DNA from: Trichomonas vaginalis G3
Taxonomy: Eukaryota > Parabasalia > Trichomonadida > Trichomonadidae
Length of the DNA: 64,000 nucleotides
NCBI RefSeq assembly: GCF_026262505.1
Contig: NC_067205.1
Coordinates: 992,001-1,056,000, forward strand
Direction: 5' to 3'
Positions within the stretch are counted from its first letter, which is position 1. Each line of letters begins with the position of its first letter. Both the position numbers and the translations under genes were made by a program. Below the pieces are notes generated by a model. The model was given only the letters and a program-made list of their open reading frames with translations. It was not told the origin of the DNA and searched no databases. Shown piece after piece: positions 9,792 to 18,484 of this stretch.

Positions 9792-10160
9792 TTACTCAAA
9801 GCGTGCCATATAGATGGCTATAAGAAACTTACCAGAAGGCTTCTTCTTCACATGAGTCTTCGGCAACTTGAGAGTTCTTGTTGGAGTTCTTGTTGGAGTT
9901 CTTGTTGGAGTTCTTGTTGGAGTTCTTGTTGGAGTTCTTGTTGGAGTTCTTGTTGGAGTTCTTGGGGGAGGTGGCTCTGGAATTTCAATTCTCTCTCGAG
10001 CGCAACAACAGATGTCAGAATAACATTCCCCACTGTCCTTCTTGCCACCATAAATTGTGTATTGACCGAACTTGCATTTGCAGGAAGACCTGTCAATACA
10101 AGGTTCACAGTTGAAATAGTTGTACTCATACCTGGTGAGTACGAGTGTGAGTAAAAACAT
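9792..10160 (-). CDS. Cys-rich protein with TPTR tandem repeats
   Basis: The 122-residue frame starts with a hydrophobic stretch (MFLLTLVLT), then a cluster of nine or so cysteines (NCEPCIDRSSCKCKF ... GECYSDICCC). PPPP leads into about eight TPTR units encoded by a 12-bp tandem repeat (9870-9960), and the end is basic (HVKKKPSGKF). A TCACTTTTTTT initiator-like stretch precedes the ATG. An alternative minus-strand frame over the same DNA (9848-10129) gives a QELQ repeat; the cysteine pattern and the start context favour the frame given. A small secreted or disulfide-bonded protein is possible. No family is recognised. Confidence 0.5.
   Translation of the reverse strand: MFLLTLVLTRYEYNYFNCEPCIDRSSCKCKFGQYTIYGGKKDSGECYSDICCCARERIEIPEPPPPRTPTRTPTRTPTRTPTRTPTRTPTRTPTRTLKLPKTHVKKKPSGKFLIAIYMARFE
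9870..9962. repeat. 12-bp tandem repeat (about 8 units)
   Basis: GTTCTTGTTGGA is repeated head to tail within the Cys-rich gene and encodes the TPTR repeat on the minus strand. Because 12 is a multiple of three, unit gain or loss would keep the frame. Confidence 0.9.
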
Positions 10161-10187
10161 AAAAAAAGTGAAGTTAAAATGAGATGT

Positions 10188-10562
10188 TTACTGAACTGGC
10201 TGAAGAATTGGTTGGATGTCGCCTTCTGAGGTTATGAAGAACGGCTGTCCAGAGTAGTGAAGTAGTGCTCTGAGAATTTGTGTAATTCGTGGAATTGGGC
10301 TCTCACGATATGGAAGTAGTATCCAAGGACGTTTCATGAAGAACTTCAAGAGGGCTTCTTTCTTCACATCCTTAATATCATCGAATGCAGTGCCTTCTGG
10401 AACTTGAATTGCAACACCTGTTTCAATTTCCAACTTTAAGACACTATTCTTGGACAACCAGAAGCCAATGGACTTGCTTGGTTTGCACTTGCTGAGATAT
10501 TCCTTCACGGTTTCATTTACCTCAATTAGATAAATTGCTTCGTCTAAGGGGTCAAGCTCCAT
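10188..10562 (-). CDS. Conserved-looking 124-residue protein of unknown function
   Basis: This compact globular-looking protein has no low complexity (DPLDEAIYLIEVNETVKEYL ... MKRPWILLPYRESPIPRITQ). It is divergent from the proline-rich gene beyond the 21-bp repeat array. The window ends before the equivalent place in copy B, so its conservation could not be judged. No family is recognised. Confidence 0.5.
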   Translation of the reverse strand: MELDPLDEAIYLIEVNETVKEYLSKCKPSKSIGFWLSKNSVLKLEIETGVAIQVPEGTAFDDIKDVKKEALLKFFMKRPWILLPYRESPIPRITQILRALLHYSGQPFFITSEGDIQPILQPVQ

Positions 10563-10575
10563 ACTGAGTCAGTAC

Positions 10576-10889
10576 AATGTTGTACTTTTTCAAGACAATG
10601 TTGTACTTTTTCAAGACAATGTTGTACTTTTTCAAGACAATGTTGTACTTTTTCAAGACAATGTTGTACTTTTTCAAGACAATGTTGTACTTTTTCAGAA
10701 CAATGTCTCTCAAATTTGAGTACAGCTGTACTTTTTCAGAACAATGTTGTACTTTTTCAGAACAATGTTGTACTTTTTCAAGACAATGTTGTACTTTTTC
10801 AGAACAATGTTGTACTTTTTCAAGACAATGTTGTACTTTTTCAAGACAATGTTGTACTTTTTCAAGACAATATTATATTGTTTCAGAAC
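10576..10889. repeat. 21-bp minisatellite (13 units) upstream of the P/Q-rich gene
   Basis: The unit AATGTTGTACTTTTTCAAGAC, with a CAGAAC-ending variant, occurs six times at 10576-10701 and seven times at 10743-10889, separated by a 41-base spacer containing a partial unit. Units are contiguous, so this is not a CRISPR. It can be read through in all plus-strand frames (for example a seven-residue MLYFFKT repeat), which is a by-product of the 21-bp period. It lies directly before the ATG at 10913 and may act as an iterated regulatory or replication element. Confidence 0.9.
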
Positions 10890-10912
10890 AAAGACGGTTA
10901 AGCCACAAACGA

Positions 10913-11521
10913 ATGTCCGACGTCCCACCTACTGAACCCGTTCCACAGCCAGAAGAACAGCATGCTCCAGCACCACAACAGTCTCCTCAGCAACCTCAGT
11001 TCCAGCAAGTCCCTCCGAATTACTACCAATTTCCACCTCAAGGTTACTACCCACCACAAGGCTTTCCAAACTACCCACCACAAGGCTTTCCAAACTACCC
11101 TCCTCAACCCATGCCTTACTTCCCTAACCCTTGGATGTTCATGTCAAACCCTCCACCCCAATTCCAATCTCAATCCCAATCGAAGAGAGACCAAGAGTTC
11201 GAAGAAGGTCTGAACCGTTTACGCAAAGAGTATGCCACAGCCCCTATGGAAGATGACAGGCTTTCAGTCTCTTCCCTAAGGTCGACCAATTCGACTCGTA
11301 CCACAGATTCGGTTCGTGACCGTGAAGACTACCTCAAGCAGTCTGAGAGACTCTTCATCTTACAGCCATTTACAGTTGGAGCTCTCAAGAACATGCGCAA
11401 TTACGAAGGTCAAACACCAGCTGGAGACCGCAAAACAGACGTACTCGCAAGAGCAGTCCAACTGGTCAAGACAAAGACTGAGATAGTCGACTTCATTCTT
11501 GCAGCTTGCCCATACAAGTAA
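10913..11521 (+). CDS. P/Q/Y-rich protein with structured C-terminal domain
   Basis: The start is set at MSDVPPTEP, after the minisatellite; a longer frame exists only because the repeat has no stops. Residues 1-90 are P/Q/Y-rich with QGFPNYPP repeats (disordered, like phase-separating or virion-linker segments). Residues of about 95-200 are charged and helical (FEEGLNRLRKEYATAPMEDD ... LVKTKTEIVDFILAACPYK). It looks whole. No family is recognised. Its position opposite several coiled-coil genes suggests a DNA-packaging or replication-associated role, which is inference only. Confidence 0.55.
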   Translation: MSDVPPTEPVPQPEEQHAPAPQQSPQQPQFQQVPPNYYQFPPQGYYPPQGFPNYPPQGFPNYPPQPMPYFPNPWMFMSNPPPQFQSQSQSKRDQEFEEGLNRLRKEYATAPMEDDRLSVSSLRSTNSTRTTDSVRDREDYLKQSERLFILQPFTVGALKNMRNYEGQTPAGDRKTDVLARAVQLVKTKTEIVDFILAACPYK

Positions 11522-11549
11522 AAAAATAAACAATTACGAATTAAACTTT

Positions 11550-11750
11550 TTACTCTTTCTTTTCTGAGTTGTTTAGAGCTGGTTTCTCTTGTAGGAACCT
11601 TTCGTACTCTTCCATGGTCATGTAATTGCGAATTTGGTACGCAATTCCAGGTTCGTTGTTTTTGAACCTTACGTATGTAACGCTTCCATCCTCCTCAGGG
11701 AAGTAAGCTGCTAACATCTGACCAAGTTTTCTCGGTGACTCGGAGCTCAT
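11550..11750 (-). CDS. 66-residue small protein, unknown
   Basis: A short acidic protein (SVTYVRFKNNEPGIAYQIRN) with a tidy start context, AAAAAGTGACATTTTTATG. A near-identical context precedes the next gene at 11985, which supports both as real genes with related promoters. No family is recognised. Confidence 0.45.
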   Translation of the reverse strand: MSSESPRKLGQMLAAYFPEEDGSVTYVRFKNNEPGIAYQIRNYMTMEEYERFLQEKPALNNSEKKE

Positions 11751-11790
11751 AAAAATGTCACTTTTTAAACGTTAAGTTTTTAGTCTTATT

Positions 11791-11985
11791 TTACCCTTTG
11801 TTTACCCTTTGTTTGTCAAGGTAGTATTGGAGTGCAATTTCTCCAAATTCTCTGTGTCGGAGTTCTTCAGCATTTTCCAAGGTGTACCTGGAGAACTCAA
11901 AGAAGTTGTCAAGAACATACTGCCATGCTGCTCTTCTGAGTTCGTCGGTATTTTGGAAGTGTTGCACCTTCGAGTCTTCGGACAT
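11791..11985 (-). CDS. 64-residue small helical protein, unknown
   Basis: A helical, charged protein (ELRRAAWQYVLDNFFEFSRY). The ATG is preceded by AAAAAGTGTTATTTTTTC, paralleling the gene at 11550. No family is recognised. Confidence 0.45.
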   Translation of the reverse strand: MSEDSKVQHFQNTDELRRAAWQYVLDNFFEFSRYTLENAEELRHREFGEIALQYYLDKQRVNKG

Positions 11986-12037
11986 GAAAAAATAACACTT
12001 TTTCTATTAAACCGTTTACAATTTGAATTTTGTTGCT

Positions 12038-12280
12038 GAATTCAGCAAAAATATATTTTAGGGTAGATGGGTATATCTAACCTCTTTTCTAACCTCTTTT
12101 CTACCCTCTTGAATTTTCATGAATTTTATACAGAAAATGCTTGTTTTGAGGTCGAGCCACTTTTGGCTCCACCGTATTCTTTCAACCAAAACTCATGAAT
12201 TCAGCAAAAATATAATTTAGGGTAGAAGGTTAGATATAACCTCTTTTCTAACCTCTTTTCTACCCTCTTGAATTTGTCAT
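12038..12280. repeat. Left arm of nested inverted-repeat unit (two related copies)
   Basis: Two related blocks begin with GAATTCAGCAAAAATATA (12038 and 12197) and carry GGGTAGA...TCTAACC and repeated AACCTCTTTTCT. The first 45 bases (12038-12082) are a perfect inverted match to 13298-13342. Confidence 0.85.
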
Positions 12281-12351
12281 GAGTTTTCCCGAAATAAAAA
12301 ATAAAGTTGGTTTTTTTAAAAAAATATTTTTTTATTTTTATTGTAAGAACA

Positions 12352-13265
12352 TGTTAGCAACAACAGCACCAAACTCGTTAGTCATGAACCCAACTTCAAT
12401 GTTAGTAGAGATGAAAAGCTTCATTCCTTCTTCATATACTTTCGAAACAAAAATCCAGAAGATAAAGCAAGAACTTTTAACAAGTACTTTGGACTGTTGT
12501 GCGAAAGATGAAACAAATGAACAGTATCTTTATGACATGCAGGACCTCATCGACCATTTACCCAAATTGCCTGAAATCCAGCAACAAAAGCTTACTATTC
12601 CAGAATTCGATGAAATAGAAGTCAAAGCAACTGACTCAGTAGAAATAAAGAAGTTCATACGAAAGGTTAACTATGAGTTTCTTGGATTTCATTGCAACCA
12701 CAAAGTCATGGACAAAGATTGCGATATGGTATATAAGAACATCTCTGACATATACAAATCTGGGGAGTTTAAGACCTACGACAACTTTGTTTCGTTAGTT
12801 GCAAAATGTGTATGGCAGATAAGAGATAAAGATAGAAGAGGTAAGATATGGAATGAACAGATAAAACCCGCAACTTTTGAGTTAAAGAGAGCAATTGACG
12901 CCTTAGTCATACTAGCAGGTAAGATTTCAATGTACAATGCTAAAATGAACCCACAATGTTCAAAATGTAAAGCAGCAATGAGGAAATATAACTACTCCGT
13001 CAAAGAGATAGAACGTATGAGAAACGACTATGCTGACTTAAAGAGGGAGGCAGAGAAACCAGCAGAAGATAAAATGGACATGTTGACATTTCTAAACAAA
13101 AACTATCCAACAGCTGACGATTTCCTTCTTTCAGATGTCAAGAAGAAGTATAAAGAAACCTTCGGCATTGTTAAAACATTCGATGTACTGACAGAAGAAA
13201 TAGAAGCTACGAAATTGTTTAGAATTTCACGAATTCACAATGTTTACCATGTAAAACGCTTATAA
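12352..13265 (+). CDS. About 304-residue protein enclosed by inverted repeats
   Basis: The start is placed at MLATTAPNSL after an AAATATTTTTTTATTTTTAT promoter-like stretch; an in-frame extension upstream exists but runs through the promoter. The protein is helical with a CSKCKAAM zinc-knuckle-like pair near residue 200. Its C-terminal segment (LTFLNKNYPTADDFLLSDVK ... RISRIHNVYHVKRL) looks like a winged-helix module. It may be a replication-associated protein. No family is recognised with confidence. It is the only gene between the 12.0 kb and 13.3 kb inverted repeats. Confidence 0.65.
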
Positions 13266-13272
13266 AATAACT

Positions 13273-13471
13273 GGGGTAGAAATGAGGTTAGATATCGGGT
13301 TAGATATACCCATCTACCCTAAAATATATTTTTGCTGAATTCTGAGTAAAATTCTGAGTAAAATGACATATGGAACACGTACTTTTTCAGTAAGGACATA
13401 TGGGGTAGAAATGAGGGTAGAAAACGGGGTAGATATACCCATCTACCCTAAAATATATTTTTATTGAATTC
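13273..13471. repeat. Right arm of nested inverted-repeat unit (two related copies)
   Basis: Two related blocks (13273-13342 and 13402-13471) start with GGGGTAGAAATGAGG and end with CTACCCTAAAATATATTTTT and a GAATTC, in reverse orientation to the blocks at 12038 and 12197. Confidence 0.85.
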
Positions 13472-13544
13472 CGTATGAAAATCGTGAAAAATAACAGAGT
13501 ATTTTGACAACTTCAAACAAGCAGAGTAAATGAACCATTTATTT

Positions 13545-14417
13545 TTATTGACTTTTTACAATTTGAACTTTGTTTGCGTAGATATGAATTCTGAAAGAAG
13601 TATGAGGGTCTTGTATGACTTTGTACTTCTCCCATAGTTCATGTCTGTCAAACTTACCTGCCATGGACTCTTTCATAAGTTCCATGAAATCGTCTTCGGA
13701 CAATCCAGGGAAAAGTATGATGTCAGTAAGTATTCTTTTAACATCCTTACTTAAACTCTTTGCTGTCTGTACACAAATGACAACTGAGATGTTAAAGTGT
13801 CTGAGCTTCTTAAGAATTCGACACATATCTTGTTCTCTGTTCTTTAACAAAGGATGAGAAGCAAAGTCATCTAAAATAAGAAGACATCTATGAGGGTAAG
13901 TCTTCCAATCGTAAGATTGCAATTTCTTCGAAATGTATTCTATCTCTTTCTGTTTGTTTCTGAAGTGTTTCTTCTCTAATATTCTCTGCATTTCCTCATT
14001 TGGGTCTTTAAACTTAGAATTTATATACTCATTTATAGCATTATACTTCAAAACTCTTCTTTGGTACTTCTTTATCCAATCTAACAACTCAGTATCCTTT
14101 ATACATACTAACTTAGACTTCTTTATAATATCTTTGAACGAATTGACGGTTTGGTCAAATTGACCAGAAGTACTACAAATGACTACTAACTCATAGAATG
14201 GGTTCTTCTCATCTAGTTCTTGTTGTTGTGCAGCCATTTTAAGATAAGTGAAAGTCTTACCCGACCCAGGTGGTGCAATTAGACCTGTTATACCATTCTG
14301 AGCAAATAAGAACTTGTCATGTATAGGTTTTATCTGAGCATTTTCTAACTTCCTCTTGTTCTTGTTTAAAACATTCTCAAATTTCTTGTCAATGTCAGCA
14401 AACTTTTTTTCTAACAT
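13545..14417 (-). CDS. A32/FtsK-HerA-type DNA packaging ATPase
   Basis: The motor would pump the element's DNA into the capsid using ATP. Walker A is APPGSGKT (residues 48-55 from the chosen start) and Walker B is CLLILDDF (about 178-185). A later segment, NISVVICVQTAKSLSKDVKR, matches the arginine-finger/sensor region of A32-type ATPases. The start is set at MLEKKFADIDKK because this leaves a 36-base A/T promoter between it and the divergent gene at 14454; a 34-residue upstream extension would overlap that gene. At 290 residues the length is normal for the family and the frame looks whole. It is a core Polinton morphogenesis gene. Confidence 0.85.
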   Translation of the reverse strand: MLEKKFADIDKKFENVLNKNKRKLENAQIKPIHDKFLFAQNGITGLIAPPGSGKTFTYLKMAAQQQELDEKNPFYELVVICSTSGQFDQTVNSFKDIIKKSKLVCIKDTELLDWIKKYQRRVLKYNAINEYINSKFKDPNEEMQRILEKKHFRNKQKEIEYISKKLQSYDWKTYPHRCLLILDDFASHPLLKNREQDMCRILKKLRHFNISVVICVQTAKSLSKDVKRILTDIILFPGLSEDDFMELMKESMAGKFDRHELWEKYKVIQDPHTSFRIHIYANKVQIVKSQ

Positions 14418-14453
14418 ATTTTTAGAAAAATTAAAATTTTTATCTTTTAGAAA
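14418..14453. promoter_or_regulatory. Short bidirectional A/T promoter, ATPase and K/E-rich gene
   Basis: A 36-base spacer of A/T runs (TTTTTAGAAAAATTAAAATT and onward) separates two divergent start codons. It resembles the other compact shared promoters of the element. Confidence 0.45.
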
Positions 14454-14924
14454 ATGTCTAGCGATTTCGCTATCTATATTCGAGACAAACTTTTTGACTC
14501 TAAAACTTCTGTCGACCATAAAATCTTACATAGTGTAAACAAGAAAGGTGAATTTGTTCTAAAGTTCTGTTTCTGGGAATATGACAAGAACCATAAAACA
14601 TTACAAAGAGCAGTCTTAAAATTTGTCAATGACAGACTTGTTGACAGAGATGACGCCGATTGGAAAGATGAAGTCCAACAAAAGTTCTTAGAATGCAAAG
14701 AAGACACATGCGCTGTTCTTGAAGATGAAATAGAAAACAGAATAGAAGAGCTATTAAAGGACAAAGAACTTTTACATAAATATGGTTGCGCCAAATTTGA
14801 CATAACTCCACCAGAAAAGAAGAAGAAGAGAGAAAAGAAAGAAAAGAAAGTAGAAGAAAAGAAAGTAGAAGAAGAGAAGAAAGAACCAGAGCCAGTTCCA
14901 GAGAAAAAGAAATTTGACATGTAA
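14454..14924 (+). CDS. 156-residue protein with K/E-rich tail
   Basis: Residues 1-115 look globular (FAIYIRDKLFDSKTSVDHKI ... FLECKEDTCAVLEDEIENRI). The tail is a lysine/glutamate low-complexity run ending in KKKFDM. The short hydrophobic/acidic final motif after a charged linker resembles tails used to recruit partners, such as clamp-binding or SSB tails. It could be a DNA-binding accessory protein. No family is recognised. Confidence 0.6.
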   Translation: MSSDFAIYIRDKLFDSKTSVDHKILHSVNKKGEFVLKFCFWEYDKNHKTLQRAVLKFVNDRLVDRDDADWKDEVQQKFLECKEDTCAVLEDEIENRIEELLKDKELLHKYGCAKFDITPPEKKKKREKKEKKVEEKKVEEEKKEPEPVPEKKKFDM

Positions 14925-14940
14925 AAATAAAATTTTATTT

Positions 14941-15360
14941 TTAGAACATTTCTGGGTCAATGTCAATGTTCTCTTCCTCTTTAGGAGCAAACACTGGCTT
15001 AGACTCTAAAATCTTTTTACCCAATTTACCTTGAACTTCAACTATCTTAGACTCATAATATTCATAGTCGTCTGCTTTCTTTGGTTCATAAGGTATAACA
15101 AGTTTGTATGCTTTGCCTTCTTTAAGGTTTGAGAACTTTCTGTCAAAATTTTCTTTGACTGCTAACAAACCTTCTATGTCTAAGTCTTCAAATTTCGCAC
15201 CATTTTTAGTCACAATAGCAAACTTAACTGGTTCGATGTTCCAAACTTTGTCAAATGTAGACTTTTCAAAATGGTAGAAGTAAACATTCAAATATATGAA
15301 TGGGTCTAGTTCTTCTTTGACTTCTGTCATGTACTTGTTGACTGAAATATATTTCGTCAT
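14941..15360 (-). CDS. 139-residue beta-rich protein, unknown
   Basis: A mixed beta pattern (IYLNVYFYHFEKSTFDKVWN ... KAYKLVIPYEPKKADDYEYY) with an acidic tail ending DIDPEMF. An OB-fold-like single-strand DNA-binding protein would fit both the acidic tail and the position next to the helicase, but this is inference. A TTTTTTTTAAAAAAA-type promoter stretch lies upstream. It is tail-to-tail with the K/E-rich gene, 16 bases apart. Confidence 0.55.
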   Translation of the reverse strand: MTKYISVNKYMTEVKEELDPFIYLNVYFYHFEKSTFDKVWNIEPVKFAIVTKNGAKFEDLDIEGLLAVKENFDRKFSNLKEGKAYKLVIPYEPKKADDYEYYESKIVEVQGKLGKKILESKPVFAPKEEENIDIDPEMF

Positions 15361-15396
15361 CTTTTCTATCGGATAAAAAAATATTTTTTTTTAAAT

Positions 15397-16631
15397 TTAC
15401 TCAGAAAAATTTTTCTTTGTATATACGCCGTTCTGTATGTCTAAAAGATTTTTGACATTTGCCAAGAATGTACGTTTAGAAGCTGCCATATAACCATACT
15501 CTTGACAATATTGTTTATATGAATCGTACAATGACCTTTCATCTAAACACTCAAAGTTAGTCTCATCTATAAACAGTTCATAAACACTCTTGTTTGCTTC
15601 TAACAATGTTTGTCTCTCTTCGGTATGTGGAATTTGTCTTGGATTGAACTTTGAAATATCTAATGTCATGAAATATGAGAACAAGTGGTTGTAAAAGTCA
15701 GATGTCAAAGTTTCTGACAGCGTCAAAATATTCTGTATCTTGCATATGAGAATCTGACGTTCTGACAACTACATATCTTCTGTCAGAACTTTCTAACTTC
15801 ATCGGAACAACATTGTTTGAAACCATGACGAAGTTTTGCAACATTTTCACAAACTCTTTGGTCTTTATATTTTCTTTCAACAACTCCAACTTTATCTGTT
15901 ATAAGACTCTTCAAAGCATCCGAGTTTAAAACCTTTGTTGTATCTATACTTTGAAGTTCGTTACATACTATAAGTTTCATATTCTCTATTGAAGAGTTAA
16001 ATTTACCGCAGATGTTTTCTAAGTTTGTCATATTAGGGTTCGAATAGCCCTCTAACAGTTTGCATAAGATATCTGTAAAGAAAGTGTTCTTACCAGTTCC
16101 TTGTTTTCCAATTATAATGAGAGCAGTTTCATTTTTAGCACTTGGATATTGTAAGATGTTTGCAAACCAACATAAGATATACTCATAGACTCTTTCGTTT
16201 CCATTGCATATAATTTCTTTGACATGGTCTAACCAAGCTTCTATAATATTTTCTTTCCATTCTACTTGTTCGTATTTATATCCAGTGAAGATAGAATAGA
16301 AGTTTGGAGATGGTGTATAGAACTTTATACCACGAACTGAAAAATCTTCTAACTTTGACAATAAGATATCCCAAGCATCTAACATCTTCATGCCAACCTG
16401 TACGACTTTTATTTTCTTAAGTTTCTGTCTACATTCTTGTTCTGAAACTATTGTTGCTCTTGGTTTGTTAAAGACAACATCCCATTCTTTCATGACATAA
16501 CATTCTGGGGCAGAGTCAACATAAATGACTAAACGTTTCAAATTCTCGACTGCTTTGTTATAGTCTCTAAATGGACACATATTTCTGAACGCTTGGAAGT
16601 CATAAAAATCTGAAACGTCTATTCTGTACAT
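15397..16631 (-). pseudogene. Superfamily 3 (D5-like) helicase, broken
   Basis: This would unwind DNA for replication. Walker A GKQGTGKNTF and a Walker B-like MKLIVCNELQS lie in the expected order, preceded by the D5-type lead (IKFYTPSPNFYSIFTGYKYE). The C-terminal domain is also recognisable (LDISKFNPRQIPHTEERQTL). The gene does not run in a single frame (about two breaks). The A/T-homopolymer promoter before its ATG matches that of the polymerase gene. A primase domain is not obvious; other Polintons likewise combine SF3 helicase with PolB. Confidence 0.8.
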
Positions 16632-16659
16632 TTTTATAAAATAAAAAAAAATATTTTTT

Positions 16660-17467
16660 TTATTCTTGACTTTGTTGTTGCATTTGTTCCATTTGTTGCA
16701 TTTGTTGTTCTTGAGCTATTTGTTGTTGAAGTTGTTCTTGTAGTACAATACTTTCACCAGTTGCATCTTCCAATTCGAAACTTTCTGCCGTCATTGACAA
16801 ATACATAGGACATAAAAGTTTTACAGGAACAAAGTTTGCGTCAACTAAGGTTAAGTTTATGTTTGCTAAAGTGTTTGAGTTTACTAAAGCTGAAAACTCT
16901 GCATTCGAATGAACAATAGGCAAACCAGCAGAGAAAGTGTTGTTTTATACGCATGAGTATCTTTTGGTCATAGTAGTTTCTGTCGACATTCGAATAGCAC
17001 TTTGAACCTAAGTTTGAAACAATATATAAGATTGGTGTGCTTAATGTCAATGGAATAGACATTCCTTGTATGACACCTTTTCCTGTTATAGGAAACTGTT
17101 GGTAGTAAAAACCAGAAATAAGTTTTGTATTATAGCTCATATCGTTTATAGTAAACTCAGTCGGACATCCAAACATAATGAAACCTGCTCTAGTTGCAGC
17201 ACATGTTACATCCGTCCTTAAAGTATTAAATAAGTCAACAAAACCTGTTGGTGGTATATCTGAGTAAGTATCTTCAAAGGAGTATTTTTTACCATTCACA
17301 ACAACAAAGTCTTCTGGTGTCAAAAGAGCAAAACAGGCTTTAGTCGTCATTGTGTTTAAGGTTAGTTTACAATATCGTCCTTGAGGACTTTGTAAGTTTG
17401 TTGTTATAGAATTATATGACTCAGGGTTTTTAGTCGTAATAGTATAAACCACTATGTCTTCTGCCAT
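16660..17467 (-). pseudogene. Second candidate minor capsid protein, broken
   Basis: The region encodes a beta-rich, Cys-containing protein (LTLNTMTTKACFALLTPEDF ... TEFTINDMSYNTKLISGFYY). Its last part is a strand pattern (NLTLVDANFVPVKLLCPMYL) typical of jelly-roll penton proteins, followed by a Q-rich tail. Closeness to the major capsid gene supports a capsid role. The frame is broken (about one break). It competes with the 1545-2393 protein for the penton assignment. Confidence 0.5.
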
Positions 17468-17477
17468 TTATATATAT

Positions 17478-17684
17478 TTAAAAGTTTTTCTGAAAGTGGA
17501 GAAGAACTTCGTCTAAACTTTCACATGGCGTTTCTTGAAGTTCTCTGTCTAAGAAGTTCAAATATTTTGTAAAGACATAGAACTTTCCTTTGTCTACACG
17601 AACAAACAAAACAGGGTCTTTCATATCGTTCAAAAGTGTGTAAAGTCCTTTACATGAAATAAAGTCTATATTATTTTTCTTCAA
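17478..17684 (-). CDS. About 68-residue small protein, start uncertain
   Basis: A short conserved-looking frame (DPVLFVRVDKGKFYVFTKYL) lies between the two capsid-region genes. The frame has no ATG at the expected place; the ORF opens at a TTG codon. It could be a remnant. No family is recognised. Confidence 0.35.
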   Translation of the reverse strand: MKKNNIDFISCKGLYTLLNDMKDPVLFVRVDKGKFYVFTKYLNFLDRELQETPCESLDEVLLHFQKNF

Positions 17685-17714
17685 ACATCTTTCAAGAAGT
17701 TTTTGACATTTTAC

Positions 17715-18293
17715 TTAGCAAATAAACTTTAATGAAATGTTGTGGTCGTCAAATATTTTTATGACGTCTGGGAAACTATACTTTAAGTTCAACGTTTCAC
17801 CTCCTTTCATAACGTATATCTTGTCAATGACATTATATGAAACACCACAGCAACTAATGTCGGGTTCTATTTCTTTGATGTTTATATCGTCTGCCTCTGT
17901 CAAAAGTTTCAATAGTTCTTTCAAAACTTCATGAGGTGCAATGACATATGAGTTCACTTTTACAGGGTTGTGTTCGACCAAGTTTAACATTATACTTAAA
18001 GCTTGACAAATCTTCTCCTGAGTTTGAAGTTTGTCTTTAAGTTGTTGGTAGTCGTTTCGAATATCTGCAACAGAACTTAAGTCTCTGCTAACTTCAGGAT
18101 ATGTTGGTTCTTTTACAGGAACAATTGTTATACCATCTTGGTCTTCGTATGGTTTCCCCACTTCAACATCTCTTTCTTTGACATTGACAACAACACTTTG
18201 ACTGTTTGTTTGAGTTGGTGAATTTAACTTCACATCTGCCATCGCCATTAAACCTTTTGAAACACTCACGCTTCTATTTTTCGGAAATGACAT
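17715..18293 (-). CDS. 192-residue protein with central coiled coil
   Basis: The start is set at MSFPKNRSVSVSKG because the 18-base spacer to the divergent gene is the same promoter type as at 2394; a longer upstream frame would run through that promoter. Residues of about 85-130 form a short coiled coil (IRNDYQQLKDKLQTQEKICQ). The C-terminal half has a paired cysteine (ISCCGVSYNVI) and a mixed alpha/beta pattern. It is probably a structural or scaffold protein from its context. No family is recognised. Confidence 0.6.
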   Translation of the reverse strand: MSFPKNRSVSVSKGLMAMADVKLNSPTQTNSQSVVVNVKERDVEVGKPYEDQDGITIVPVKEPTYPEVSRDLSSVADIRNDYQQLKDKLQTQEKICQALSIMLNLVEHNPVKVNSYVIAPHEVLKELLKLLTEADDINIKEIEPDISCCGVSYNVIDKIYVMKGGETLNLKYSFPDVIKIFDDHNISLKFIC

Positions 18294-18311
18294 TTTACTT
18301 AGAATAAAAAG
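18294..18311. promoter_or_regulatory. 18-bp bidirectional promoter, second copy
   Basis: TTTTACTTAGAATAAAA here is nearly the same as the 2394-2411 spacer and again separates two divergent start codons by 18 bases. Confidence 0.6.
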
Positions 18312-18479
18312 ATGGACGTATTCGAGTATCTCTTCGAATTGAAGCAGAACAAAGTTTACACACACAAACAATACAAATACATTGACAGAATAGTTCTTTA
18401 TACAAACAATGGTAAATGTTATAGAATAGCAGTATTTGCTGAACCAAAATATTTCATAAAGCAAAGAAAGTTGGTATAA
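18312..18479 (+). CDS. 55-residue small protein
   Basis: A short frame (MDVFEYLFELKQNKVYTHKQ) with a good start context on the shared 18-base promoter. It is rich in Y and K, with no membrane segment. It is followed directly by another short frame at 18485. The function is unknown, and it may be part of a broken gene. Confidence 0.4.
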   Translation: MDVFEYLFELKQNKVYTHKQYKYIDRIVLYTNNGKCYRIAVFAEPKYFIKQRKLV

Positions 18480-18484
18480 CTGAA

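Noticed and set aside
9848-10129. Alternative minus-strand gene with QELQ repeats
   Set aside because: It is the shadow frame of the 12-bp repeat; the overlapping frame has a cysteine pattern, a better start and a longer span.
10576-10889. CRISPR array
   Set aside because: Units are contiguous with no unique spacers, in a eukaryotic element.
10576-10912. Repeat-encoded MLYFFKT protein extending the proline-rich gene upstream
   Set aside because: The 21-bp unit has no stop in any plus frame, so the long frame is a by-product; the start at 10913 gives a normal protein.
14418-14519. 34-residue N-terminal extension of the packaging ATPase
   Set aside because: It overlaps the divergent gene and its promoter; the inner ATG has the right context.
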